A program made the translations under genes and the position numbers. DNA of 64,000 nucleotides from Typha latifolia (taxonomy: Eukaryota; Streptophyta; Magnoliopsida; Poales; Typhaceae), in the NCBI GenBank assembly GCA_019914945.1, contig CM034103.1:1-64000 (forward strand). Reading direction: 5' to 3'. The notes under the pieces are model-generated. The model had not been told where the DNA came from. It did no database searches and saw nothing but the letters and a program-made list of their open reading frames with translations. Shown one piece after another: positions 1 to 20,285 of this stretch (position 1 is the stretch's first letter; each line of letters starts with the position of its first letter).

Positions 1-1046
1 AGAATTAATATAATTTATTTTAAAATGTTAGATTGTATTAAATGTATTATAGGCTTCTCTCTTCATTGATTAATGAGGGTAAAGTTGAAAAGAAAAAGTC
101 TGACATTCAAAGAAAAGTAAAGTAGCTAATCTAGATCACCCCTTCCTCTTTTTTACAACAAAAAAGAAGCTACTGGCTTACTAAATTATTTTTTGGTTGC
201 ATCTTCTAATCCATGTTTTTCCTAAACGCACTTTTGTCAGAATTAATTAACACGCAGTACTTGTCCGACTTTTGCAAAACACATGTACTTAAGTGATGAT
301 CTCCTAATTTTCTTACACAACTTGATACAGACAAACCAAACATCAGACAGATTTCTTGGGTGCACACTGGCCAGGGTTAAAACTGTAATAACAATCGATT
401 TTTCTCTTACCCTTAAAGAGTTTTCTAATCATTAACTGCTAGCATTTTTGTTAGGAGCCTTCTTAGTTATCTAACTCGACCAGAAAAGCCTAAAATCCGC
501 ATTTCTACCTGAGAAATGCTCGGTGTACCTGAAGGGCATCTAAAAATGCTCCGAATGCTTAGAAATAATTCTTACGCATAAGAATTAAGAGACAGAAAGC
601 ACATATACTTCCTCAGGACTTTATGGGGTATCAAGCAAAAACGGTTTGGCATTTTGGGATGTTCTAAATGGCTCAAGTTAAGGCAACATTAGAGTTGAAG
701 CTCTGCACTAATTGCATCTTTCGCTATACTCAGTAGGCAGTACTGCACGTGTAATTCAACAAGCCTCTCATCAGCAAATGACGAATTTGCACGTATCCCT
801 CGAAATAAATTTGCAAGGAATTCCTACATAAAAAATAAAGTATCATATAGACGCATTAAAGAAGGCTCTATTAATAGATCCAGTCCTGGCAAGGGGGTAG
901 AAGTAAAATGATTACAAACCATTTGTTGAAATAAATGACAGGAATCATAGGAATCTGAGACAATCTCATGGTACAAGGGACAGATTACAACAAAGGAACG
1001 GGCAGCATGCCAACCTTAGGTCTAGGAGAGCTAACCAATTATCGAC
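1..1046. other. Downstream flank of the helicase gene, no gene seen
   Basis: AT-rich sequence after the stop codon of the minus-strand helicase gene. The part nearest 1046 is probably its 3' untranslated region. I see no coding stretch, RNA gene or obvious repeat in it. Confidence 0.6.
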
Positions 1047-7811
<6,765 letters not shown>

Positions 7812-10640
7812 AGTCCTCCTCTTATATCTTCTCTTTACTACTTCCCGATCGGGATCGAAAACCCTAAGACTCTTAGACGCAGGAGAGCCAGATAGGAAGG
7901 ACGAACAAATCCGAATCCCCAATACAATCGATAGTCGATAGCTGACGAGAAGGGTCTCGGATCTGATGGGAGAAAAGAAAAGTAGAAAGCCAAGGCAATC
8001 TCAATCGTTCGCCTTCTCCTCCTACTCCTCCTCCTCTTCAAAAGACTCCAGACAAGGAAGAAATGGAAAAGGGAAAGAATATGAAACGAGTGGCAGTGGA
8101 AAGGGGGAAATGGGAATAGCGAGATGACCCGTTCGACCTGGATTGGATATTCAATTGGACCGTTTTGACTCAAGTGTCCAGAAGCCCGGTCCAAAAGCCT
8201 CACCTGCACCAATGACCAGACCTAAAAGAAGCCTGGCCCCGAAACTCTTTTCCCTCCTTGTTCCATGCTCTAGAAATATACCGAGAGGATCAAACTTAGA
8301 TTATTAGGTCTGTATTAAAACTCGCGCCAAATCTAATTTGTAAACAATAAATAATAATAATTAGCAGATATAGATATGGATCACTTCTGCGAATATATAG
8401 TATATCTGTGCAAAAACATTATATTAGTCAATATTGCGTTAAAAATATACCAATATACAGATTAGACCTTGGATAAAAGAGCTCAAAGCTGTATCATATT
8501 ATCAGATCCTAATCTGAGAATCACTAATATTCATATACAAGAGCAATTATATTGGACACGGTGTGCATCCTTAATTTATTGTCAAAAATTGATCGATGCC
8601 CTAATACCAGTTTTCCAGGCACCAGCAGTCCTCTTGCAATCTGCCATTAGAAACCATGTTTTGTGCGCTTTAAAAAACTCTAGCCAGATTAAACCGAATT
8701 CACTAACTCTGGCTTGCAGCAATAAATCTTATGAACTTCTTTCCATCTCTCCTCAGAAACTGTCATTTCAATCATAAAGAGCAATCTGCCATAAAAAAAT
8801 TGTCAAGTAACACCGCTTTGCAAATTGGGAAAAAAGTATAGTTTCGTTTTAATTTTCTCAATCTGGTGGATATGTCACTTAAAAAATCAAATAAGAAAAA
8901 CAGAAGGAAGAATACAGAATATTCGCTTTGAAGCACATACAACCATTTCAGGACCCAAGAGTACCGAGTTACCCTGGAAGTAGAATACAAGGAAGAAAAC
9001 CACAGATAGTATCACAGAGATTTCGCCTTTCTTTTCTTCATTGAGTACAGGAAAGCTCCAGCACACCAGTCCCCGACAGTTACAAATATTCAAAGATAAA
9101 GCACAAACGTCGGAATTGTGATACAAAACATATCTATCTTCCTGCAACGATGGGCAAGATTTTTACCAGATAATTGATTGGTGAAAAAGGAGTCCTGAAT
9201 AAGAGAACTAGGTCACAATAACCACCACCCGCTTCACACAGTTGCACACAGAATGAGTGACAGGTAAATGATACCTTTGCTAATATCCAGGATGTTGATA
9301 TCCAGGATATTAATTTAGCATGTAGCTATTATCATCAAACAAGGAAACTTATTGAGATGTTGATATCCAGGATATTAATTTAGCATGTAAAATACATTAA
9401 AATGCAGAATTTAATTTAATTTTAATGTTTTGTTAAAGAGCATAACTAAGGCAGTATCTCAGATAATAAAAGGTGAATATCTACAACTAGTAAACGAGAG
9501 CTTGATAGTTATAATTAGAGACCAGCATACACTAAAATTGAGCCACTTCGCCAATATTCATCATATACGCATACATCTGTTATCTGCAGTGTTGCACCCA
9601 GTACATTAACTCATAGAGAAGTAATCAGGTAATGTAGGTCCAATTCAAGAGTGAGGTTTACATGACTCCTAGATCCTCCTCAATCAAGAAAAGAATAGGG
9701 TCACGTGCTGATTTGAATCAAGTAGCACTTTTCCAATCATAGATGCTAAATCTCAGTTAGGCCAAGAATTAAACCATAAGTGGCCAAGTCATTAGGAAGT
9801 CTAACAATAAGTCAGGACCTAGTTGGATGAAGGACGGAACAGAGGGTGCTGATTGCAGCAACCAAAAACATTAGAAAACTGAAATTGATCGAACAAAGAC
9901 CTTCCAGTAATAGATAAATTGTGGAGTTTATTGATAAAAATTCTTAACACTTACTTGTGGGCTATACCCTACCCAAACCAATATCATTCTGAACTCTGCC
10001 TCCAAGGTAATACTTAATCTTCTGATAAATTAAAATTTCCAACTATATTTAATAGTTAGTTAAATTCAAGTTGTTCTAGCCAAGGTAATACTTATTTCCC
10101 TTACTGGTTCTACTCTAAATTCTATTTGCATCCCTATTTTGTTTCTTAACAAAAAGAGCCACATATATTTCCTAGGACCTAATTAGAGTCGAGCAATAAA
10201 TTCCAATTATGTCTCAAAGGCATGGCCTAACAGAAGGATCAATATATGCATTTGGTTTTGGATCGTATTCTTTAAACATTATTGCTGTCCTAAATTATTT
10301 ATGTAGAAACCTATCAATCCTGAAATCACAGAGTCGTCTTCTGGTACAGTTTGACTAAACGCAAGTTTATTTTCCAAATGGTAAGTGAGCGCGAACGAGC
10401 ACGAATGAATTAACGATACTAATCCTGCAATCTCTATGTTCGTCGATCATAAAGTATACAACAGAAGACAAACAAAAGGTCCAAAAAACCGTTCCTTTTT
10501 CACCAATCACAAGGCAATCATCATAGGACAAGGAAAAGCATCTCATCTATATGTTTAAACTTATACAAAAGGATGTTTGTGTCTACGAGATTCAATCTTT
10601 TCATGTATATATTGCACGGATCGAGGTAGAAGGAGGAGGA
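7812..10640. other. Upstream region and intergenic DNA, no recognised gene
   Basis: The first 300-400 bp next to the helicase start (to about 8210) is probably its promoter and 5' leader, including a run of CTCCTCCT repeats near 8015-8035. Beyond that the sequence is AT-rich. On the minus strand near 8990-9150 there are AG/GT borders around a short open stretch (CAG then a frame ending GNSVLLGPEMVV), possibly the 3' part of an unrecognised transcript starting at the GC-rich island at 10.7-10.96 kb. I cannot name a product. Confidence 0.4.
9291..9389 (+). repeat. 34-bp direct repeat, two exact copies
   Basis: The 34-bp sequence at 9291-9324 recurs exactly at 9356-9389. It contains GATATCCAGGATATTAAT, which is itself partly palindromic. 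The spacing from start to start is 65 bp. Confidence 0.85.
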
Positions 10641-10978
10641 GAAGAGAGAGACGTGCCAGCTTATTGTAGATATTGAAAAGATACAAGCTGCAGCGTCAGA
10701 ACAAGCCCTCCTCCGGAAACGGCGGCGGCCTCACTGGCGCTACCACCGGGAACGGGGCTAGCGGCAGGGCGGAAGGGGAGGTTGCTCGTCCTCCTCTGAT
10801 CCGAGGGGAGGGAGAGGCCATGGCCCATGGCCAGCTGGCCGAGAGAGGAAGGTTGTGGGACTGCCGGAAGGACGAAACGAGAAGGGGGGGTGGAAGAGGA
10901 AGTGAAGGGCTTGGAGGAGGCCTGATGATAGACGAGAAGAGGAGTTCCTACTTATTAGGCGGGCAAGGACTGATGCCT

Positions 10979-10990
<12 letters not shown>
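10640..10990 (-). other. GC-rich island, candidate 5' exon of an unrecognised minus-strand transcript
   Basis: A sharply GC-rich block in AT-rich DNA. On the minus strand two overlapping ATGs give short frames: one begins MGHGLSLPSDQRRT and stays open for about 54 codons, the other begins MASPSPRIRGGRAT and runs about 41 codons. The plus strand is also open for 104 codons, as expected of GC-rich DNA. It lies about 0.5 kb from, and divergent to, the TIGR01589-type gene, so a shared promoter is possible. Product unknown. Confidence 0.25.

Positions 10991-11014
<24 letters not shown>
10979..11014. repeat. (GATA)n microsatellite
   Basis: About eight GATA units in a row between the GC-rich island and the TIGR01589-type gene. 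Confidence 0.95.
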
Positions 11015-11015
<1 letters not shown>

Positions 11016-11511
11016 GTCGATGACGAAGACGGTTAGGTTAAGTATTCTGTCGACTGAACGGGGATTTAAAATGGAGAGGAGGAAAAAGAAAATGAACAGC
11101 AACGAACGACAAATACATGGTAACGAACGAGGTAGTTGAAGTTGGTCGAGCGGGAGTATTTTGCTTAATCAATTTGTGTATAAGAAATTAAAGAGGATAC
11201 ATGGATTTTGTAATTTAATTATTACTGATCAGGTAGGGTTTGGAGTGCGACAGGATGAGGTGAATCCAACCTAGAGATATTCGCGCACTTTTGGCCCTTC
11301 CTTCAAGATATCTCTGGATAACAAAACCATTCTATAGTTCTCCTCCCTCCCTCCCTGGCTCACTGCTATGCTATAATATCCCAAAATATCTTCCCTTCTA
11401 TCACACCTTTTTTTCTTCTTTTTTTTTTTTGTGCTATTTTGTTCGCTTGCTCTCCCTCTCCTATTCTTGGTCTTGTCCTCTTCTGCTTCTGCATCGCCAG
11501 CTGAAAAGAAA

Positions 11512-11780
11512 ATGTTTCAACCTCACCGCCACCACCACCACCATCACCACCATCATCTCCACCCTTGTTTGCATTGCCACCCGCAAGGATACATCAGAAT
11601 GGTAGCTAGACATACCGCGTGCATTATTTACTCACTATGATCTTTATTTGTAATGTGTTAGCTGTATATATAGGTCCAGCATTTGATTGAGAGGTGTCTC
11701 CTCCTTCGTATGACCCCCGATGAGTGTGTCAAGGCACTTGCTGACCGTGCGAATGTTCCACCCCTGATCACCCTTACAGG

Positions 11781-11827
<47 letters not shown>

Positions 11828-12362
11828 CTATATATAATCTGTTAATTGTCATCTAATTAGTAGATTTTGTGCCCGGTGCATTCGCAGTCTGGAAGGAGCT
11901 ACAGAAGGAGAATCGAGGCTTCTTCCAGGCCTACTTCGAAGATGCCATAACTCCAAGGTCTCCAATTTGTAAGAACATAGCACAGCCTATATGTGCATGC
12001 ATCTCGCTCTCTCCTTTTCCAGTTGGACAATCTTGTATGCATGACCTACTCTACCAACTATAGAGCTTCCTTACAAGTATAGTGAGGATGTAGCAAGTTT
12101 TAAAATGTTTTTCTTTAGCATGTATTAGTATTGGAAATTAAGTACCATTAGGAAAAAAACGGAATTTTGTTTTCTCCTATCAGGATAGGATATTATAAAG
12201 AATAAAATTATTTATTATTATTATTATTTATCTTTTGGTCCAAAGAAAAATGTGAAGCAAAGTATGGAGATATAAGAGAGAAATTGTTTATCTGCTGCAG
12301 ATAATACTCCGCAACGGATGTCAAAATTCACAAGGAAACAATGCGGCGGTTGGCGGAGGTAA
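11512..12362 (+). CDS. Small plant-specific TIGR01589-domain protein
   Basis: Function unknown; the family is recognised only by its conserved block. Coding exons: 11512-11601, 11674-11779, 11888-11968, 12301-12362, giving 112 residues. The start reads MFQPH followed by a run of nine histidines (interrupted once near its start), then GYIRMVQHLIERCLLL, a DECVKALADRANVPP stretch and TVWKELQKENRGFFQAY. This matches the plant domain in which YIxxVQxLIExCL is followed by VWKELEKEN. The third exon was ended at the strong donor T|GTAAGA rather than at an earlier AG|GTCTCC, because only the former keeps the frame open into the last exon (stop TAA at 12360). The second intron holds a (TC)n(TA)n microsatellite and the first is only 72 bp. 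The protein is probably complete. Confidence 0.8.
11781..11831. repeat. (TC)n(TA)n microsatellite
   Basis: Begins immediately after the donor of the second intron of the TIGR01589-type gene and runs into a TA stretch. Confidence 0.95.
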
Positions 12363-13090
12363 CAGTGAATGCTTGCTTGTAGACAAATATGATTAGGATT
12401 AGCAGCCTTGGATGAACTCTCTACTCTCTAAACCTGCCAATTCGAGATGAAATTGTGCTAATTAATTTTCGTACTATCCTTGGCGTGTTAAATAAAGATC
12501 TTGCAGCATTGTTAGAAGTTACCGTCCACTTAATTATATTTCTTTCACCAAGATTAGTTGGTTATCGTTGCTGGCATCCTCTTCTTTCCGTTCCTTAGTG
12601 ATAAAAGAAAAGGAAAAAAATTAGTCAATTGGATACAATGAGGTTATAACAGGGGCCGAGGGTTAAAAGAAAAGTAAATCCGCTTCCTTCCACCCAATCT
12701 ATTATTCTCAGAAATAAAGTTGCAGCATGGGAGAAGCTACCGTGAGCAACGCCACATATGCATTCTTTCCATTAAATAAAACCATAATAGTGCCAATAGG
12801 AGCACAACATTAACCCTCTACGAGACTGAATGCAACTGCTCTCCACGACCTTCAACAATGTCAACTGCCAAACTAAAAATAAAATTTATCAAACAAACTA
12901 TGCATTTATTATTTCTTTCACTTATTTGTCACTAGGAAGAAAAATTAAACAAAAAAGAAACATTATCTCCCCCATAATCTTTTACGGGAAACTTGCAAGT
13001 GATGATACAAATCAAGTGACACAAAGCGTGCAAGGATCAAAGACGCATCAATCCGGTTAAGTAGAGAAGCATATGTATCCACTTCACTAA
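12363..13090. other. Intergenic, convergent gene ends
   Basis: AT-rich stretch between the stop of the plus-strand TIGR01589-type gene and the stop of the minus-strand PX-domain gene. It should hold both 3' untranslated regions; no coding signal is visible. Confidence 0.6.
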
Positions 13091-16000
13091 TTACAGAGAA
13101 GTGCTTGGTAAAGAACCCATTAGAATTACAGGGCTGCTGTTTCTAGGTTTCCATATCTTATCCGGCCTGGCTTTGGAAAGAATATCCGAGAGAAAACCAG
13201 GTGTTGAATTATAAACTGGGGGCTGGATTAACTCACTTACTCGCCCATCAAGACCCGTGGCAGATCCATTGATGACCTGCTCCACAGGACCTATTCTCCT
13301 GTTTGTGCTGCTTGGCTTGCCACAAGAGCAGCCCATGAGCCTTCCAAAGCAATGCTTATGAAAAATGGATCCACATGAATTACATCTCGCTGCTTCAGCT
13401 TCCTGCCAATGAAGATACAGTTATATCCTCACATAACAGAGTTATTGCATAATAGAACATAAGGATAACTAACAAACTGACCTGAAAGGGAAATATGAGG
13501 GACGAAGGGTCATTGCAGTCTTGTCGGGCAGCACAGGGAATACCAGCATCATAACATACAAGACACTGTTCTGTTATATGCTCGAGTATCCTATTGAAAA
13601 TGGTTTCTACCATGATGGGGAGGGCTGTCACAAGAGGTAATATGAAGACTCAAAATAAGGACCAAAACAAGCTGAACTATGCAATTCCTAGATGCTATAC
13701 AATATACATTCCTCAACAGTGGTCTGTTACAACTAACAACAATAGGAAAATAAAAAATTTGCCAAGATTTTTTTTTTTTTTTTTGGGTGGTCTGTAATCA
13801 CCAAAAAGCTTATTCCTATGCTGCAAACTCTCCAGAATCACTGTTTACACGTTCTTTCAGCTTATGTAAGAGAAGTTCTACAAGAATTCACACCCTCTAT
13901 CCAAAAGATGACTTGGATTTAAAAGAACTAATGAGCATAAATAGAGTACTAAAATTATCAGTCCTGCCTTAACTACATTTTAGATTCCTCCTCCTCCCTC
14001 TCTATTCTGTTTAATTTCCTCTACTCAGCTATTTTCTTTTTCCTCCTATATCCCTGTAAAACATGGTGTTAGATGAGTTGGTGTATCATTTGCATAAAAG
14101 TACACTGATCCATACATACTGGGAAATCTTCATTTAATAGAACTCCATTAGAAATTCTATTCAGCCTTAGATTCTAATTTCCAAAAATCTGTTGGTATCA
14201 AGTATTCTACTTCCTCTCTGTCTTAAACAGTTAAATCCATTTGATAGCCATTTTTCGATCCAATTCATGCCAAATCCTGAAAGAACGCACCATAACTCAT
14301 TATGTGCATATTTTCATTGTGAAAGTCAGTTTCCCTATAGTTTGTCTTCTCTTTTTCCCTATGGTGTGTAGGTTATCCCTTGATTCTTTCTTCACTGATG
14401 GCCAATTCTCCAACTTTATAAGTTCAAAACTTTGTAAATGACTTGTATAAAGGTTAAACAACTGTTTGTGTGATTTTAGAAAGTTGGAGTTGATATCAGA
14501 CAAATGCTTTCAGAGGCTATCAAAAACGGCTGTTTGTGCGTATCAGATTTGCAATATTCTGTGAAATAATTGTATTACATTTAGAGCAATAGAAACTAGT
14601 AATAGAAGATATAGAAAAGTTCAAATATGTGGATTACCTGCAAATGCTCCTTTTGAGAGATCAACAAGATCACGAAGTGCAAAAAAGTCATTGCTTTCAA
14701 GAAGATATCTACGAAAAGCAAGGCCTTTATAGATGGATCTCCTAAAAGGACAACGAATGTATGGAAGCATAGCTGCTATTTTCTTGCGGATACCCATGAC
14801 ATGAAGCAAAGCCGACACTTTAGAAAACAAAAAAGGATTGACTGCACTTACACAAAGCATGGGCTGCAAAGAAATTGGCAGTTAGAAATTGGATGTAGAG
14901 AAACTGCTGACAAAATGCCAGAATAAATCCAAATATCTTCCACTCTACTGCCGCATTTATTAAAAAAAAAGTAGAGCTCACAATTTATAAAAAAAGAGAG
15001 TGGGCACTGCCATTTCATTACCTGGTCATAGATGGATTCCAAGTATGCTTTAGCAAACTGTGAGACAGGATATAAAGAAAAATCCCAGCGATGCAAGACT
15101 CTTGCTGGTAGAACTGCAGTATCATTAGTATGGCAGGAAGCACAGAACAACTGCCCAGTGTACTCGCAAAACCGAGGTTTGTTCCATCCTATTGTTTGTG
15201 CAAGTTCCCGAAATAAGGTCTTTCCAGCATCCATGTGCCTGTGGCACCCTGCGCAGGTATAGTGTTGTAATTCCAGCAATTGTCTCATAGATTTGTGAGG
15301 TCGTATCTCAACAATTAGTGATATTGTCTTGCCCAGTGTGGAAATATCTTTCTGAGAGGTCTCCTTACAATCTGAATCTTTTAAATACCATTCCTCCCCA
15401 AGCTTTTGCAGTGATCGAGGAATGAGAGTTTTTAACAAACCAGTGTTATAAGCAGGTCTTCCTGGAGATAAAAAGGTAACCAGAAAGCTGGGCATTCCAA
15501 AAGGATATCTGGATGTCAGAATGGAACGCAGACATTCTTGAATAAGATTGCTTCTCTCACTTACAACATTTGGAGACGCATTCCCAAAAATTTTTCTGGA
15601 CTCTGGTTCTACACTTGACCATGGTGAAGGAAGACTCATACCATGCTCAGTAAAAAGAGCTCTCAGTTGCCGATAAAGAGCATAAAAGTCTCGGTAGCGG
15701 CGTTCAATCTCCCATTGATTCTGATCACTCCAGACTTTTAATATATATATAGTATATTCCTTGACTCCAACCAATCTTTCCCCAAAAGAAACATCTCCTT
15801 TTTTCTGCTTTGCCCCCACAACCTCAACCCAATTAATTTTTGAAAGATATTGAGCAAGTGGATATGCATCATCAGTTCCAGAAGTAGAAGCAGTTGAGCT
15901 ACCATCTCTCAAATGATGAGATTGGTGGGCTGTATATTCATGGTTATCCAGAGGAAACTTAGCTCCACGTGATTCCCCTGAATCTAGCAAAATTTCTTCC

Positions 16001-19000
16001 ATCTCGTGAACCATTTCATCAAACAAACCATCAGCATCAAGCTTATTGACCTACAAAAATTGTGAAGAATAAGCATGTGTATTCAATAAATCAGGGAACA
16101 ACATTACATGGCTACTACATCCATCACAAGAGATCTGAAATTCCAAATTCTTTTCTTATTTACGATATTTAAAGTGAGATACAAGATTAAAGAAAATGAA
16201 GAGAATATAAATAACAAGCTCACTGGACAATTTATGCCTGTGCCACCAAAAAACCTTCACAACCCCAGGTAGATTATAATTGCATCTAATGAACCAAACT
16301 TATATTGCAAAGCGGACATAGCAAACTAAACCAGAGTATAGTGAGATGTTCCTTCTTTTCCTCCAAGGCAACTTGAGTAGATTTCTGAATAGAGCTCTGA
16401 TTGCTAAAAGATTTCAACCTTCAAAATGGAGGCAGTTGCCTAACTAATTGTTGCCTTGTTAGAAATCATCCATACCATATTGCCATCTTAGAGCATTATG
16501 GAACCTTTGTTCATATGCTCAAACTACACATTGAAGTCAATATTTCTTCTTACCTGTCAAATGACCTTAAGAATTTGATGAAAATGTCACTATGCCAATA
16601 AGCGAGCAACTAATATCAATTTTTCAGTATTTATTTCTACTTGTGATTTGTGAATGAACACCACAATTTCTGAGACATTAAAAGGTAAGCTTTCACTCCT
16701 TACAACGCTATGGCCTAATGTTTGTTGGATAAGATTTAGCACTTCATTTATAGGAGAAAAATAAATCTGGAAAACAATTTGGGAAGAGCAATAAACTGGA
16801 AATCCCATAAGAAAAACAGCAACAAAGGAGAGAACCAAAGGATCTATCTAATAATCCAGTAATCCTTGATCTTTATCATCTCCAAAATCAATCCAAGGAT
16901 AACAGATCATCAACCAGTATCAAAGCTGTGAAAACCACCAATTTGTAGGAAGAGATGAACTTAATGAGGACAGGAGCCTACCAAAAGAGAGTTGGGTCGT
17001 TTAAAAATGGTCTCTTGCTGAAAAACAGCAACTTCATGGTGGCAATGCTAGACCATCTCAATATCAAAACCACAATATCACCATGTACCAATCAGTCACA
17101 TAGAATAAGTGAGAGGAGGTGAGGCATGTGATGTGGTTGTAGAGAAGCCCTTAAAATAGAAGTTAGGGTACCAAAAGCTTGTATCTTCATCTCCTCGCAT
17201 TTAGCCTAAAGGTAGGCCCTGGTGAAACTACTTCTACTTGTAGGTGATAGTTTGTGCATCCGGTCATCATATGCTGCAGATATGGCCGTCCAGTTAACAT
17301 ATGGTATTTACTTTTGATTGCTCCATTAGTTAGACTCTATGAGCTAGAGATCTGTTGGACAGTTATGTCTTATCGAAATCTGTTGGATTTGAAAGAAGGG
17401 GACCTCTCTGCACATGAATACTCTCCATTTTGCAAGACTGGTCCCATTCCAGCAGCCAATTTCACCAATATGATTCTTTTCAAATTAATTAGTAGTATTT
17501 CAATACAAATTATATCATTTATAGAGGGTGCTTTGGAATCAAGGGTTAGAGTGTCCAAAACAAAAAATTAAAATACCAAATGAACTGAGCTACTGAAGAA
17601 AATTTAGTATTCAATAAATCAGAACTCATCATAGTTTAAATAAGAATATTCATGCACTTTATATGGGCGAATAAAGCAAGGACTTGTGTAACTGACCTTA
17701 TCCAGCTTGAGACCCTCTTCTACAACATCATTGGATTTAGACATTTGTTTCAAAGATACCTGAAGACTAGCATCTTGATAATCACCGACCCTTGCTGAAG
17801 CAGAGTTTGCTTTATCACCTTCTTGAGACTCGTCAGATTCCTTGACTTGACATGTTCCTGCTGAAGTTGGAATACTGCAAGCAGGGGTTGATTCAACAGA
17901 TGTTTGTTTCTCCGGAGGTCCATCTACACCATAACGACATAGTTTCTCAATGCAATTGAGATCTCCCGGTGGCCCACCATGCATAACCCACTCGTTACAA
18001 TCCTCCGTGTGTTCCTCCAAAGGAGGCTCCTGTGCATGTGAAGCTGGGTAATCGCTGCGAGCGTTTTCAACTGGAATAATACCCCCATTCTGCCTCCAAG
18101 GATCGGTTTGTCGAAATCTGAGTTCTGCTATATCTCTCACACCCTCAACATGACGCTCTATCCTTATGCACAGTGGATCTAGCACATGATTGGAAGTAGT
18201 AGTCGGTAAGGAAGGGAGTCCATTGATTTCCGAGGAGCCCATTTGAGGCCAAGTAGGGCGATCATCATAAAGGTTGAGGGAGGCAGCGCCGCCTCCTTCG
18301 CTCTCCCGAATGAAGTCATCCCAATCGTCAGAGCCAAACGCTACAGAGGAGTTCATAAGAAGTGGGTTGCCAAACTCAACTTTGGTTTCTGCAGCAAGCC
18401 GCTGCATTCTCTTCGTCGCATGAGAGCAGATGCCGGCATCATCGTCCGTACCGTAGTCGAGCATAGGCTCACCTTCATCGTCCGTAACTTGAGTAGTAGG
18501 TTGGGGCCTTTCACCTTTTGGGGACGACGCTACAACTCGGGGCTCCTGTCTGTCCAAGCTTGACGATGAGTAATTCCGCTTCTGATTCGATCTGGACCCA
18601 GTTCGGATCGGGGGCAAGGAACCCAAGCCCAATTCGACGCCTTGAGAGAGGAATTCAAAATGATCAGAAGGAGGAGGAGAAGAAACAATTTCCTTCGATC
18701 CTCCGTCCTCGGATCCGGAGGCAGCCACAGCATCTCCGATCCTCCTCCTCCGTCGAGAATTTTTGTCTCTCGCAGTTGCGCCATCGGAAGAAGAAGAAGA
18801 GGGATCGTCGTCGAGGGATGCATTGAAGTTGAAGGCCCTGAATGATTCGTCCAAGAAGAAATCGGCGTGGTGGCCGATAGAACTGCAGAGACTGGCGCTC
18901 CCCAGGGCGGAATTGGCGCTGCAGTACCTTTCGAGGTCCGCGCCTTCGTCGCACGAAGAGAAGGAAGGAGAGGGAGAAGGAGAAGAGCAGTCTTCGAAGG

Positions 19001-19022
19001 GCGGTTCCGATTCCATCTCCAT
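13091..19022 (-). CDS. PX-domain protein with C-terminal Rubicon-homology (DUF4206) zinc domain
   Basis: Predicted endosomal or vacuolar trafficking protein: the PX domain binds phosphoinositides, and the Rubicon-homology region in animal relatives binds Rab7. The plant role is inferred. Exons: 19022-17697, 16050-15022, 14863-14638, 13624-13482, 13402-13091, joining in phase to 1011 residues. Residues 1-442 (one exon) are acidic and low-complexity, with an ERYCSANS block seen in plant relatives. The PX domain spans about 505-650, with RRYRDF near 575 and PSPWSS in the loop. The C-terminal domain has paired cysteines: CAGCH, CEYTGQLFCASCH, CLVCYDAGIPC, CNSCGSIFHKHC and CSCG. The start ATG (MEMESEPP) was preferred to an upstream in-frame ATG at 19193, whose extra residues look like untranslated leader. 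The arrangement resembles Arabidopsis AT3G48195 (from memory). Confidence 0.92.
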
Positions 19023-20285
19023 GGCGCGGAGTTGATCGACCGTCCAAACCAACAGACCAATTCGCCCAAACGAGCGAAGGAAAAGGAGAAGGAGAAGGAG
19101 ACGAGGAACTTGTGATGAGCTCAACTCGGCGGAGCTTACTTTGCTTGAGAAAACTGTATATCGATTGTCAGACCAAAACAGACGATCTACCAATCAATCC
19201 GTCCTTTTGATGTAAAACCGTAACTTTGAATAGATTTCCTTTTCATTTTTGGTAAGAAAAGAAAATCAGGTAGCACGAGTACCTGGCGTATCTATATATA
19301 TATAAGCAAATAGAGAAAGAAAAAGAGAGAAAAAAAAAATGAAAGAAGTGAGAGAAAATTTATTTTTTTTTTCTTTAGATTGAATTTTTAGGAGAGAAAT
19401 GAAGAGTAAAAAATAGTGGGAGTGGGTGTTTGGAAGGAAAAAAATAAGAGAAGAAAAGAGAAAGTCAAGAGAGATAATAATTATCCTGTTTGGATTTAAT
19501 TTAAAGAGTTATTGTTATGACGTGCTAATTTATCTATTAATAAAACACACCCACCCTAAACAAAACTCTCTCATTTTCTTTTCTTTCATTTCTCTCTATT
19601 CCATTATATTATTTAATTAATTTTTTAAGATTCTATTAAAAAAAATTTAAAGAGAATAATTAAATATTAGGTAGTCGTACTGGAGGGTGCGGCTAGATCA
19701 CCTCATTTTCAAGAAGAGCTAATGTTATGCTTGTTGGGTATTTTAATTTGACACTGGTTCACATCCAAAAAGAAAGAAGTGAGCTAGAGCTAAGCTAGAC
19801 GATGAAGTAAAGTAAGACTAAGCTCATGAGCTTATTGTCCTAGGTCGAACAAATTAGTTGATAAGATCTCTATTTTTTACATCTCTATGTTTCTCTAGTG
19901 TCGTAAGAAAATATGGGGATGTAAAAAAAAAGGGGGGGGTATTTGATATAATAGTTATGGAGATTATAATTTGTCTATATTATTTTTATTTATTTTAAAA
20001 GTAATCTTGTGTATGTTAATATGTTATAACTTATGTTAATTTATAAATTAGATAAAGGGTATAATGGTAAACATATTTTTTTTAATAAATTGAGTAAACT
20101 TCAATTTTCTCCTGTACACCCAAACAAATGAAATAAAATTATTTTCTCTTTATTTCGCTTCGCTTGTCTTTCTTTTATCTTCGTATAAACATAGTGTAAC
20201 ACAAGAGAAACACCGATCTCGCGCTAGATTTGCCAATTAATTTATTGGTTGTTGGGCTATCTGGATTAGTGGGCAATACAAACAA

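Noticed and set aside
11956..11960. AG|GTCTCC donor in the third exon of the TIGR01589-type gene
   Set aside because: Joining it to the acceptor at 12300 gives an immediate stop; the T|GTAAGA donor eleven bases later keeps the frame.
18243..19115. Plus-strand open frames over the first exon of the PX gene
   Set aside because: Antisense of a low-complexity coding exon with no domain of their own.
19023..19193. N-terminal extension of the PX protein starting at the ATG at 19193
   Set aside because: The extra 57 residues are Leu/Ser-rich and look like untranslated leader; the MEMESEPP start leads directly into the acidic region.
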